A stretch of DNA of 64,000 bases from contig NZ_JAIWOU010000001.1 in the NCBI RefSeq assembly GCF_021295395.1, positions 2,113,001 through 2,177,000 on the forward strand, read 5' to 3'. The stretch is from Komagataeibacter sp. FNDCR2. GTDB lineage: Bacteria; Pseudomonadota; Alphaproteobacteria; Acetobacterales; Acetobacteraceae. Numbering within the stretch: position 1 is the stretch's first letter; each line of letters starts with the position of its first letter. Position numbers and translations under genes: made by a program. Shown in pieces: positions 39,195 through 47,908 of the stretch. The notes beneath the pieces were generated by a model. That model ran no database searches. It had not been told where the DNA came from and was given only the letters and a program-made list of their open reading frames with translations.

Positions 39195-40096
39195 CGGGGC
39201 AACTCGCGCTTTTTGATGGCGTTCTGCCTGACGGTGAGCCGGTCATCGTACTGGATGCCTATCAGGGTGGCCTGTCGCACCTGCTGCAACTGGCGCATGC
39301 GCGTGAGATCGACCTGGCCCGGCTGGATATTGTCGCCCTGATCGACCAGCTTGCGCAGGCCGCGCGGGAGCGGGCCGCCCTTCCGCTTGGCCTCAAGGCG
39401 CAGTGGGCGGTCATGGCGTCCGGCCTGCTCCTGCTGCGTTCGCGCCTCATGCTGCCCGCGGATGATCCCCGCCAGCAGCATGCGGCACAGGAAGCGGCCG
39501 ACCTGCGCGCGCGCCTGCTGGCGGCGGAAGGGGCGTCGCGCCTGGCGGGCTGGCTTGCGGCCCGTGAGCAGCTTGGGCGCGATGTTCATGCCTTTGGCGG
39601 CGCGGCCACCGTGGATGATGATGACGCCGCGCAATGGGAAGTGGACCGCATCGAATTTCTGTGGGGCTGCCTTGCGGTGTTTGATGGCAACTGGGGCATC
39701 ATGGCGGTGGACGCGCCGTTTTACGCGCCCGTGCAGCTTGACCTGTTTTCGGTCGAAGATGCCCGCCAGCGTGTCCGCGCCTGTCTGGTGCGCGAGACGG
39801 GGCGGGTGCCGCTGGCGCGTATGCTGCCCGAGGCCATGCGGGAGATGCGTGAAGACAGTCTGTCCGCAGACCAGCGGCATTCGGACCAGCGGCATTCGGA
39901 CCAGCGGCGTTCGGCCCAGCAGCGTTCGGCATGGAGCAGTACGTTCGTTGCCTGTCTGGAAATGGTTAAGCAGGGCGAGGCCCATGCCTACCAGCACGCG
40001 CCCGAAACCCTGCCGGAGTTCAGCCGCGTGCCCGATGGCGCGGCGGCGGACGGGGCGGACAGGGACGGCCGGAAACAGGGACGGCAGGGGGCGTGA
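39191..40096 (+). CDS. scpA: Divergent segregation and condensation protein ScpA
   Basis: Protein of 301 residues. It follows the ScpA kleisin plan: YQGGLSHLLQLAHAREIDLA replaces the usual FEGPLDLLLxLIxxxKIDI pattern, then VALIDQLAQAARERAALPLG and WAVMASGLLLLRSRLMLP match the IxxQYL and A.yLv.AA.L...KS..LLP regions. The C-terminal winged-helix part contains VPLARMLPEAMREM. A tandem repeat encodes DQRHSDQRHSDQRRSAQQRS near residue 235. ScpA with ScpB and SMC organises the chromosome; scpB does not follow. The start overlaps the preceding gene. Confidence 0.82.
   Translation: MTGQLALFDGVLPDGEPVIVLDAYQGGLSHLLQLAHAREIDLARLDIVALIDQLAQAARERAALPLGLKAQWAVMASGLLLLRSRLMLPADDPRQQHAAQEAADLRARLLAAEGASRLAGWLAAREQLGRDVHAFGGAATVDDDDAAQWEVDRIEFLWGCLAVFDGNWGIMAVDAPFYAPVQLDLFSVEDARQRVRACLVRETGRVPLARMLPEAMREMREDSLSADQRHSDQRHSDQRRSAQQRSAWSSTFVACLEMVKQGEAHAYQHAPETLPEFSRVPDGAAADGADRDGRKQGRQGA
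39866..39931 (+). repeat. 15-bp tandem repeat inside scpA
   Basis: About four consecutive 15-base units based on TCGGACCAGCGGCAT run from 39866 to 39925, with small differences and a short partial unit after. They keep the reading frame and encode repeats of S/A-D/Q-Q-R-H/R. Copy number could vary between strains. Confidence 0.85.
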
Positions 40097-40683
40097 GCTG
40101 TCTCAACTGTATTTCCGCGCAGCCATTTCATATCTGTATGACAACATAATTTTGGACTTGGGATAGGGTGGGGAACGGTCTCGGATTTTTTTACCTGTTT
40201 TTTTTAACACTTTGCTTGACTAGGATTTTTTTTTGATCAAGCTGGACGAAACTTTTTTTTAGTAACCTGACGGGCAGCGGGAAAGCAGGCGTCCCGCAGG
40301 CTGCTTTTCATCTCGGTCGCATGATCCGCGTGGCAGGCTGTTCACATCAGCCGTTTCGCATAAAATCGGGGTTGATTTCGAGGTGTTAATAATGTTTATG
40401 GATAAAACGTGATGAATGAATGGCTTGGTCTGTTATGGCAGTGTAAATTCGGTGCATACGCACCGAAATATGCACGGCCAGAGAGCGCTGTGGTCGTGTT
40501 CTCCTGTTCCGCCAGGGGAAGCGATCATCGTGCCGTGGGGCCAGGCCGGGGAGAAAAAGGCGGATCGCAACAGTCGTTTCGTAGCAACTGGTCATACTCC
40601 CAAAGTAAACTTTAGTGAAATCAGAACATCCAGAATAATTTTGTAATAATCCTTCCTAAAAACTATGCCGTTCTGAGTGAGGT
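40097..40683. other. AT-rich intergenic region between scpA and tonB
   Basis: No gene is supported in these 587 bases. T-runs at 40195-40205, 40227-40236 and 40252-40260 stand out from the GC-rich surroundings. A GC stem (GCGGGA with TCCCGC near 40276-40296) may end the scpA transcript. A perfect hairpin, TTCGGTGC (40448-40455) with GCACCGAA (40460-40467), lies further on. The tonB promoter is probably close to 40600-40670, where AATAATTTTGTAATAAT occurs. A small RNA cannot be ruled in or out from sequence. Confidence 0.45.
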
Positions 40684-41352
40684 ATGGGTATGACGTATGC
40701 GGAACAGAGTGACAATACACTACAAAAGGTGATAATTTTCGCCATTGTCCTTGTGTTCGAAGCGGCACTGGTGATGGCGCTCCTGTATGGCCTGCACTCA
40801 CCGCCGGAGGCGCCGAAAGCACCGGCACGCCCGCCGGTGCAGGTGCGGATGATAAAGGAACCCCCGCCACCACCGCCGCCACCACCACCACCGCCGCCAC
40901 CGCCGGAAATCACGCAGCAGCCGCCGCCGTACATTCCGCCACCGAAGATTCAGGTGCCCGCGCCGCCGCCGCCGATGCACGTGACGCATACCAAGCCGCC
41001 AAAGGCGATGCCGCCCGCGAAGGCCGCGCCGCCGTCCGATGCGGCGGTATCCAACGCGCCGCCGGTTGCCGATCACTCGGCCGGTACGTCGCCGCTGAAC
41101 CATGTGGTGCCGGAATATCCGGAAGAAATGTCGGAAGAAGGCCGCGAAGGCATCGTTTCGGTCGCCTGCGACGTTGAGGCGACAGGTGTGACCAGCAACT
41201 GCCAGGTGGTCAGCGTAAAGGGCGGTGACGCCTTTGCCGAAGCCGCCCTGAAGGCGGTGCGCCGCTCGCGTTACGCACCGGCGGTCAAAAATGGTGTGCC
41301 CGTCAAGGAATATCACCATCTCTACACGATCACGTTCAGTCTGAACGACTGA
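40684..41352 (+). CDS. tonB: TonB energy-transducing protein
   Basis: Protein of 222 residues. One N-terminal membrane anchor (VIIFAIVLVFEAALVMALLYG) is followed by a periplasmic Pro-rich spacer that includes fifteen successive prolines and later PPKIQVPAPPPPMHV. The C-terminal TonB domain has VVPEYPEEMSEEGREGIVSV, GVTSNCQVVSVKGG and ALKAVRRSRYAPAVKNGVPV. TonB links inner-membrane proton energy to outer-membrane receptors. It is first in tonB-exbB-exbD-exbD, ahead of a receptor gene. The start has a GAGTGAGG sequence nearby. Confidence 0.94.
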   Translation: MGMTYAEQSDNTLQKVIIFAIVLVFEAALVMALLYGLHSPPEAPKAPARPPVQVRMIKEPPPPPPPPPPPPPPPEITQQPPPYIPPPKIQVPAPPPPMHVTHTKPPKAMPPAKAAPPSDAAVSNAPPVADHSAGTSPLNHVVPEYPEEMSEEGREGIVSVACDVEATGVTSNCQVVSVKGGDAFAEAALKAVRRSRYAPAVKNGVPVKEYHHLYTITFSLND

Positions 41353-41439
41353 GCCTGAGTATCAAGGTCAGGCGCGGCGGGGGCCGGCAGCACCCCGTCG
41401 CCTCGGAAAAAACATCCTGCTCCAGAGGATTTTGGTTAA

Positions 41440-42510
41440 ATGATCAGACTGCATCGTAAACATACTCTTGTTGCCTCGGCTGCGTTCGCCGCCATGTTGT
41501 GTGCTGCCTCTCCGCTCGCAGCCCTGGCGCAGGACGCCGCCCCGGCCGCGAACGATGCGGCCACGGCACCGGCGGTTTCCGCGCCCACGACCGATGGCTC
41601 CGGCGCCCCCGCCACCCCCGCACCGGGCACCGACGCCCCGCCCGTGCAGGCCACTGCGCCGTCTGACGCCACCCCGGCGCCCACGGATGCGGCCCCGGCC
41701 CCGGCGGCTCCGGCTGAAGCCCCGGCACCCGCTCCCGCCCCGGCGGCGGACGCCACCCCACCGGCCGACGCCCCCAAGGCGCCGGAGGGCAACCCCTACG
41801 GTCTGGGCGCCCTGTGGGCCAATGGTGACTTCATCGCCCGTGGCGTGCTGCTGATCATGGTCTTCATGTCGCTTGGCACGTGGTACATCATGATCACCAA
41901 GTTCTTCGAGCAGGCCCGCGTCATGGCCGCCGCGAAGCAGGTGGTCAGCGATTTCTGGACCAAGGGCTCCATCAAGGACGGCGCCGCCGCCCTGCCCGTC
42001 AACTCCCCGTTCCGCTACATTGCCGATACGGGCGTCAAGGCCGCCGAACACCATGAAGGCACGATGCAGGAATCCATCGACCTGCATTCCTGGACCACCA
42101 TGTCCATCCAGCGTTCGGTTGACGTGATCCAGACCAAGCTGCAGGGCGGGCTTGCCTTCCTTGGCACGGTGGGGTCCACCTCGCCGTTCGTGGGTCTGTT
42201 CGGCACGGTCTGGGGTATCTACCACGCGCTGACGGCCATCGGCATCGCGGGTCAGGCCTCGATCGACAAGGTGGCCGGTCCGGTGGGTGAATCCCTGATC
42301 ATGACCGCCATCGGCCTTGGCACCGCGGTGCCGGCGGTGCTGGGCTACAACCTGCTGGTGCGCCGCAACAAGGGTGCGATGGACCGCATCCGCAACTTCG
42401 CGGCCGATGTGCAGTCGATCCTGATGGGCGGGTATCGTCATGGTGGCGACATCACCATCCATCCCGACAGCTCCCCGACCACAACGACTATCGATAACCG
42501 GGTGGCCTGA
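41440..42510 (+). CDS. exbB: ExbB proton-channel protein with signal peptide and Ala/Pro-rich extension
   Basis: Protein of 356 residues, longer than the 244 of E. coli ExbB. The N-terminus has a signal-peptide-like start (HTLVASAAFAAMLCAASPLA ending ALAQ) and then about 90 residues of Ala/Pro/Asp low complexity. The MotA/TolQ/ExbB part follows: ARGVLLIMVFMSLGTWYIMI as a membrane helix, then GLAFLGTVGSTSPFVGLFGT and VGESLIMTAIGLGTAVPAVL, the conserved channel helices. It forms the proton channel with ExbD that powers TonB. The next gene begins two bases after its stop. Confidence 0.94.
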   Translation: MIRLHRKHTLVASAAFAAMLCAASPLAALAQDAAPAANDAATAPAVSAPTTDGSGAPATPAPGTDAPPVQATAPSDATPAPTDAAPAPAAPAEAPAPAPAPAADATPPADAPKAPEGNPYGLGALWANGDFIARGVLLIMVFMSLGTWYIMITKFFEQARVMAAAKQVVSDFWTKGSIKDGAAALPVNSPFRYIADTGVKAAEHHEGTMQESIDLHSWTTMSIQRSVDVIQTKLQGGLAFLGTVGSTSPFVGLFGTVWGIYHALTAIGIAGQASIDKVAGPVGESLIMTAIGLGTAVPAVLGYNLLVRRNKGAMDRIRNFAADVQSILMGGYRHGGDITIHPDSSPTTTTIDNRVA

Positions 42511-42512
42511 TC

Positions 42513-42935
42513 ATGGGTATGCAAGTTGGAGGTGGCGACGATGAAGACGAGGTGGTGTCGGCCATCAACACCACACCGCTTGTCGACGTCATGCTGGTGC
42601 TGCTGATCATCTTCCTGATCACCATCCCCGTTGCGACGCATACCATCAAGGTCAGCCTGCCGATGGATGCCAACCAGCCCACCCGGACGTTGCAGAACAA
42701 CATCGTCGTCGCGGTGACGCCAACGGGTCAGACATACTGGAACGAGACGCCGCTCACCAGCTATGCCGATCTCGAATCCCATCTGGAACATGTGGCGGTG
42801 GAAAACCCGCAGCCACAGATCCAGATCCGTGGGGACCAGGCCGCGCATTACGAAGGCGTGGGCCGGATCATCGCGGCCTGTCAGCAGGCGGGTATCGTCC
42901 ACATCGATTTCATTACCGAACAGCCGCACGGCTGA
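42513..42935 (+). CDS. exbD: ExbD, first copy
   Basis: Protein of 140 residues with one N-terminal membrane helix. AINTTPLVDVMLVLLIIFLI contains the essential channel Asp, and the periplasmic part has VAVTPTGQTYWNETPLTSYA and QIQIRGDQAAHYEGVGRIIA, typical of ExbD/TolR. It works with ExbB to drive TonB. A second, related copy follows 54 bases later. Confidence 0.93.
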   Translation: MGMQVGGGDDEDEVVSAINTTPLVDVMLVLLIIFLITIPVATHTIKVSLPMDANQPTRTLQNNIVVAVTPTGQTYWNETPLTSYADLESHLEHVAVENPQPQIQIRGDQAAHYEGVGRIIAACQQAGIVHIDFITEQPHG

Positions 42936-42989
42936 TATCCAGTCCCGGCCGGGGTTCATCCCCCGGCCAATTTCGGGAGAGTAGACACC

Positions 42990-43430
42990 ATGGGCATGAA
43001 TGTCGGCTCAAACAGCACGACAGAGGATGAAGGTATTGTCGATATCAATACCACGCCCCTGATTGACGTCATGCTGGTGCTGTTGATCATGCTGATCATC
43101 ACCATTCCGCTTCAGACACATTCAGTTTCGATCGACCTGCCGCAGGGCAACCCCCCGCCGTCACAGGCCCAGCCGGAGCCGGTGGTGGATACGGTGGCGA
43201 TTGATTTCGACAACACCATTACCTGGAATGGCGAACCCGTTCCCGATGATGCGGCCCTCCAGGCCCGGTTTACCGAAGCGGCGGCGCAGCCGGTCCAGCC
43301 CGAAATGCACATCCATCCGGACCGTCTGGCCAGCTACAAGGTCGTGGCGCGGGTACTGGCCGATGCGCAGCGGCTTGGCGTGAGCAAGCTCGGGATCGTG
43401 GGGAGCGATCAGTTCATGGATGCGCAGTAA
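42990..43430 (+). CDS. exbD: ExbD, second copy
   Basis: Protein of 146 residues. IVDINTTPLIDVMLVLLIML carries the membrane helix and conserved Asp, and MHIHPDRLASYKVVARVLAD is the periplasmic pattern. It has a longer loop with SQAQPEPVVDTVAIDFDNTI. Two ExbD proteins after one ExbB are known from Xanthomonas, where both matter under different conditions. A terminator follows, so the four-gene module ends here. Confidence 0.92.
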   Translation: MGMNVGSNSTTEDEGIVDINTTPLIDVMLVLLIMLIITIPLQTHSVSIDLPQGNPPPSQAQPEPVVDTVAIDFDNTITWNGEPVPDDAALQARFTEAAAQPVQPEMHIHPDRLASYKVVARVLADAQRLGVSKLGIVGSDQFMDAQ

Positions 43431-43467
43431 GCTGTGTATTTCTGAATAAGTTACAGTCTGGTCAATC

Positions 43468-43502
43468 AAAACGGCCTCTCCTTCGGGAGAGGCCGTTTTT
43501 TT
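43468..43502 (+). terminator. Intrinsic terminator of the tonB-exb operon
   Basis: AAAACGGCCTCTCC pairs with GGAGAGGCCGTTTT around the stable loop TTCG and is followed by T's. Confidence 0.95.
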
Positions 43503-43918
43503 ATGCCGCGGGCCATGGGCAATAATGCCTTTTTTTCAGGCACGGCAGGCTGTGACTGCTGTGGCATCAAAGACACAAAACCTACATTGTTGGTGGCTGT
43601 TCTGTGTCAATACGTTATGAAACCCATTATCAAAAACAAATAGAATCGTTATTTATCAGTAAGATATGTTGTGGGGACTGGGTGTGTGACCCGGTGTTGT
43701 CAAATAGATAAACAGCGTGTTGCATTTTTTAAACTTTCCGGGCGCATATGTATTTCTTAAGTCAACATATATGCGGAATGTTCAGGTTCCGTAACTACCT
43801 CGGCATGACCGGAACACGACGGGACCTGCGGGTAGTCAAGGCAGACGGGGATGGCTGCCACTGGAAAATCGTAGGGCCGCCGGAATATCGGGGCGCAGAC
43901 AGATTTGCGGGGGAATGA
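43503..43918. other. AT-rich region upstream of the TonB-dependent receptor
   Basis: These 416 bases carry no convincing gene and are markedly AT-richer than their surroundings between about 43550 and 43790. CGCATAT (43743-43749) and ATATGCG (43769-43775) form an interrupted palindrome that could be a regulator site. The receptor promoter probably lies here; a long 5' leader is possible. Confidence 0.4.
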
Positions 43919-46432
43919 ATGAAGACGGGCCGGGATATTTATAGCGTGGTGAAACGCCAGGTACGGAACGCGGGCGGTCGCACCGGTCTTGCGGGGCTGG
44001 GCATGCCGGGGCTGAAAGCGCGCCTGCGTGCCATGTCCTGCCTGGTTGGCACGGTCTGTATCGCCACGGGGGCCGATGGCTGGGCGCAGGCGGCGACGCC
44101 TGACCAGACGCAGCAGCATGCCCCCGCCAAGCGTGTCGCTACGGCGCCAAAGCACACCACCGCCGCAAAACCGGCCACGGCGCAGTCCGCGGGTGTAGTC
44201 AACCATCAGGACCCTGAAGAGATTCATGTCGCGTCCTCGCGGCACGCGAATGATGGCGGCGGCGGCATGATGCGGCTGGAAACGGCGCCCCATGCGGTCC
44301 AGACCGTGAGCAAGCAGTTTATCGAAATGCGCAACCCGACCAGCACCGCGCTTGATCTGGTCAAGAACCTGCCCAGTATGAACGTGACCACGCCCGATCC
44401 TTCGGGCATGGAAGGTGGTCAGATCCAGACCCGTGGCCTGACCGATCTGGATATGGGGCTTATGCTGGACGGCGCGCCTGCGGCGGCTGCCAAATACCTC
44501 AACGAAGACATCGATTCCGAAAACCTCGAGAGCGTGGAAGTCACGCCCGGCAGCTCGGGCACCGACCTGCCGGTCATGTCCGCTGCCGGCGGTGTGCTGA
44601 GCGAGCGTTCCCACACGGCATCGCACAAATTCGGCGGCATGACGGACTTCTCCTACGGGACGAACAACATGTCGCGTGAGTTCATCCGCCTTGAATCGGG
44701 TGACATCGGCAATACCGGCGTACGTAGCTACTTCTCGTTCTCCAACACGCATTCACGTTCATGGATGGGTTCGGGCATCAACTCGCGTAAGCACATCGAT
44801 TTCGGGCTGCAGAAGGATTGGGCCAACGGGTCCAATGCACGGCTGTTCGTTTCATGGAACTACGAAGACTTCACGATTGACGCCTATCCCGACAGCCAGG
44901 CGTTCGAGGCATACAAGCACAACGGCACCGGCTACGGCCGCAACTCCGACCCGACCAGTGACAACTACTGGAAGAACAATAACGACCACTGGAACCAGAT
45001 CTTCCTGACGGCGCCGATCCATGTCGTGCTGCCCGCGAAGTTCACGTTCGACCTGCAGCCCTATTTCAGCTTTGGTCAGGGCTGGGATGGTTCGCCGGGT
45101 AACGGCACGCCTTATACGACCCCGTCGGGCTACAACAGCAACGGCAGTCCGTACTGGGATGTGAAGCAGGGCCAGAATAACTCGACCGCCTACTTCCTGG
45201 AAAATGAAGCGCGTCAGGTTGGTGTCGTGGCGAAGATGGGACGCCATCTCGACCAGCACAACTACCTGTCGTTTGGCTACTGGTACGAAAACAACCAGAC
45301 CATCCAGAATTATCCCACCAGCTACACGATGGCTAATGGTGCGAACCCCAGCCCGAACTGGGCATCCTATCAGCAGACGGGGTTTGGCACGACTGGCGTG
45401 AATGCGGGCTACGAACTGCATGCCCTGTTCATTCAGGACACGGCCAAATATTTCAACGACAAGCTGCAGATTCACGCAGGCTTCAAGTTTGTCATGTCCG
45501 ATGCGTGGGATAAGGGCTGGACCTCCAACCCCAATACCGGGTCATGGGTCTATGGCAAGAACGGCACGGCTTCCGGCCGGATGGGCGCCAATACCACCGA
45601 GCCGCTGCCGCAACTGTCGATCGGCTATACCTTTAACGATCACCACCAGATCTACATCAACGCGGAAGGCGACTATCGTGAGCCGAGCGCGACCGATCTG
45701 GGCTGGCTGGACCCGCAATATTCCAAGATGCTGAAGAACCAGTATTCCATCAAGGAAGAACTGGGCTACCGTTACCACGACAAATACGTGATGTTTGATC
45801 TGTCACTGTTCAACTACAATGTGACCAACCGCATCATGGATACCTATATCGGCGCCAATCAGTACATGCCGATCGAGGCGGGCAACCAGACCATGCGCGG
45901 CTTCGACGCCATGATCGCGACCCGTCCGTTCCATGGTTTCAGCCCGTATGCATCGTTTGAATACCTGCACGCGACACAGGATTCGAATGTTACGGACCCC
46001 AACTCCGGCATTACCTATGCCGCGAAGGGCAAGCAGGCGATCATGGCGCCGCGCATCATGGCGAACTTCGGCCTGACCTATAAGTACAAGGGCTTCTTCG
46101 CCAACGGCAGCGTGCACTACACCGGCGCACAGTCCGTGGCGCTTGACAACAGCGAGCGTATCCCCGGTTACGTGACGGATACCCTGTCGCTTGGCTATCA
46201 CTTCAAGCCGTTCATGTATGCGAAGTCGCCGACCTTCCGCCTGAACTTCACCAACCTGACGGGTTCCATCGTCCGGACGGGTGCGATGGGTGCGATCTAT
46301 CACGGTGGCCAGCAGGGCGGGTCGACCTGGCCCGTGTTCTACGGTGCCGCCAACGGCCGTTTGACTGAAGGCAACTCCTTCATGGTCGAACCGCGCTTCA
46401 CCATGACGGGCACGGTCTCCACTTCCTTCTGA
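43919..46432 (+). CDS. TonB-dependent outer-membrane receptor
   Basis: Protein of 837 residues. A long N-terminal region (about 55 residues) ends in a signal-peptide-like segment (LVGTVCIATGADGWAQA), followed by an Ala/Thr/Lys-rich spacer. The plug domain follows: EEIHVASSR near 100 may be the TonB box, then APHAVQTVSKQFIEMRNPTS, GGQIQTRGLTDLDMGLMLDG and LESVEVTPGSSGTDLPVMSA. The rest is Tyr/Trp/Asn-rich beta-barrel ending in TMTGTVSTSF with the terminal Phe usual for outer-membrane proteins. The ligand is unknown; no siderophore genes adjoin. The tonB-exb operon directly upstream could power it. Confidence 0.92.
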   Translation: MKTGRDIYSVVKRQVRNAGGRTGLAGLGMPGLKARLRAMSCLVGTVCIATGADGWAQAATPDQTQQHAPAKRVATAPKHTTAAKPATAQSAGVVNHQDPEEIHVASSRHANDGGGGMMRLETAPHAVQTVSKQFIEMRNPTSTALDLVKNLPSMNVTTPDPSGMEGGQIQTRGLTDLDMGLMLDGAPAAAAKYLNEDIDSENLESVEVTPGSSGTDLPVMSAAGGVLSERSHTASHKFGGMTDFSYGTNNMSREFIRLESGDIGNTGVRSYFSFSNTHSRSWMGSGINSRKHIDFGLQKDWANGSNARLFVSWNYEDFTIDAYPDSQAFEAYKHNGTGYGRNSDPTSDNYWKNNNDHWNQIFLTAPIHVVLPAKFTFDLQPYFSFGQGWDGSPGNGTPYTTPSGYNSNGSPYWDVKQGQNNSTAYFLENEARQVGVVAKMGRHLDQHNYLSFGYWYENNQTIQNYPTSYTMANGANPSPNWASYQQTGFGTTGVNAGYELHALFIQDTAKYFNDKLQIHAGFKFVMSDAWDKGWTSNPNTGSWVYGKNGTASGRMGANTTEPLPQLSIGYTFNDHHQIYINAEGDYREPSATDLGWLDPQYSKMLKNQYSIKEELGYRYHDKYVMFDLSLFNYNVTNRIMDTYIGANQYMPIEAGNQTMRGFDAMIATRPFHGFSPYASFEYLHATQDSNVTDPNSGITYAAKGKQAIMAPRIMANFGLTYKYKGFFANGSVHYTGAQSVALDNSERIPGYVTDTLSLGYHFKPFMYAKSPTFRLNFTNLTGSIVRTGAMGAIYHGGQQGGSTWPVFYGAANGRLTEGNSFMVEPRFTMTGTVSTSF

Positions 46433-46450
46433 TCACTCTCACGCATGGGG

Positions 46451-46482
46451 AACCCCGCCTTTGTCCAAAGGCGGGGTTCTTT
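46451..46482 (+). terminator. Intrinsic terminator after the receptor gene
   Basis: AACCCCGCCTTT (46451-46462) pairs with AAAGGCGGGGTT (46467-46478) around GTCC, followed by CTTTG. The T-run is short, but the stem is strong and placed 18 bases after the stop. Confidence 0.85.
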
Positions 46483-46541
46483 GCGTCGGTGCCGTCGCGT
46501 TCATATGGTGGGCGCGGACCTGTAGCCTGGGGAAATGGATC

Positions 46542-47855
46542 GTGACAACGGGCACAACACACCCGGTTGATGAAATGCTGCCTGCGGGCATGCTGTTCGC
46601 CTTTGGCCTCCAGCACGCGCTGGTCATGTATGCGGGCACGGTGGCGGTGCCGCTTATCTTCGCCGCCGCCATGCATCTGTCCACTACGCAGACGGTGCTG
46701 CTGATCAATTGCGGGCTCATGACATCAGGCATCGCCACGATCGTGCAGAGTGTGGGGTTCTGGAAATTCGGCTCGCGCCTGCCCATCGTGCAGGGGTCAT
46801 CCTTCGCCATGCTGGCGTCCATGCTGCTGATCGGGCAGATCTACGGGGTGCGTTCGGTTTTTGGCGCGGTCATCGGCGCGGGCGTGGCCATGGTGCTTCT
46901 GGCCCCGGTCATGGCGCGGCTCATGCGGTTTTTCCCGCCGGTGGTGATCGGCTGTCTCATCACCATTATCGGGCTGACGCTGGTGCCGGTGGCGGGGCGG
47001 TGGATCGGTGGCGGGGGCGCGCCCGGCACGCCGGGGTTCGGTAGTGTCGCGAATCTGGCGCTGGCCTTCGCCACCATTCTCATCACCGTGGCGGTACAGG
47101 CATGGGGCAAGGGGTTTTTGGCCAATATCAGCGTACTGGTCGGGCTGCTGGCGGGCAGTATCCTGGCCGCGCTGTGCGGCATGGGGCATTACGGCATGGT
47201 GGCGGATGCGCCCTGGTTCGCCATCAGCACGCCCTTTGCGTTCGGCCTGCCGGAATTCCATGTCATGCCGGTGGTCATCATGCTTCTCAGCATGGTCATC
47301 ATTGTGGCGGAAACCACCGGCAACTGCCTTGCGATCGGGCGGGTGGTCGATATGCCGGTAACCGATGCCACCATAGCGGGCGCGCTGCGGGCCGATGGCC
47401 TGTCCACCATCCTTGGCGGCCTGTTCAACAGCTTTCCCTATAACGCCTTTACGCAAAATACCGGCCTGATCGCCATAACCGATATCCGCAGCCGCTTTGT
47501 CGTGGCGGCGGCGGGCGTGGTCATGATCGGGCTGGGGCTGTTTCCCAAGCTGGGCGCGCTGATCGCAGCCCTCCCACCCCCGGTACTGGGCGGCTGCGGG
47601 CTGGTCATGTTCGGCATGACCACGATCGGTGGCGTGCGCGAACTGCTGCATGTCCGTTTCGAGGGGACGCGCAACGGGCTGATCGCCGCCGTGTCCATCG
47701 GGCTGGGTGTGCTGCCCATGGCGTGCCCGGACCTGTTTACCCATCTGGCCGGGCTGTGGCGGCTCCTGCTGGGCAATGGCGTGCTGCTGTGCATCCTGTC
47801 CGGCGTGCTGCTTAACCTGCTGGTGGGCGATGAGAAGCCCGGCGACGTTTCCTGA
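46542..47855 (+). CDS. NCS2 family xanthine/uracil-type permease
   Basis: Protein of about 437 residues from a GTG start with GGGGAAA seven or eight bases before it; the same frame is open further upstream through the terminator but has no good start. It has 12 or more membrane segments. NCS2 motifs are FGLQHALVMYAGTVAVPLIF, GSSFAMLASML, AETTGNCLAIGRVVD and FNSFPYNAFTQNTGLIAITD, the last being the conserved QNTG substrate region. It is likely to import xanthine, uric acid or a related base by proton symport. The exact substrate is not decided by sequence alone. Confidence 0.9.
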   Translation: MTTGTTHPVDEMLPAGMLFAFGLQHALVMYAGTVAVPLIFAAAMHLSTTQTVLLINCGLMTSGIATIVQSVGFWKFGSRLPIVQGSSFAMLASMLLIGQIYGVRSVFGAVIGAGVAMVLLAPVMARLMRFFPPVVIGCLITIIGLTLVPVAGRWIGGGGAPGTPGFGSVANLALAFATILITVAVQAWGKGFLANISVLVGLLAGSILAALCGMGHYGMVADAPWFAISTPFAFGLPEFHVMPVVIMLLSMVIIVAETTGNCLAIGRVVDMPVTDATIAGALRADGLSTILGGLFNSFPYNAFTQNTGLIAITDIRSRFVVAAAGVVMIGLGLFPKLGALIAALPPPVLGGCGLVMFGMTTIGGVRELLHVRFEGTRNGLIAAVSIGLGVLPMACPDLFTHLAGLWRLLLGNGVLLCILSGVLLNLLVGDEKPGDVS

Positions 47856-47862
47856 AGCGTCG

Positions 47863-47893
47863 TGAAAAAAGCCTCACCAAAAACTTCCTTAGG
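47863..47893 (-). repeat. Dispersed intergenic repeat, copy 2
   Basis: On the minus strand this 31-base segment matches 10258-10288 with three differences by my count. It begins seven bases after the permease stop and lies before the convergent MFS gene end, as copy 1 lies between lpd and the GGDEF/EAL gene. Confidence 0.65.
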
Positions 47894-47908
47894 TTTTTCA
47901 GGCAGCCC

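Noticed and set aside
39866-39931. CRISPR array
   Set aside because: The repeats are 15 bases, directly adjacent without spacers, and in frame within scpA.
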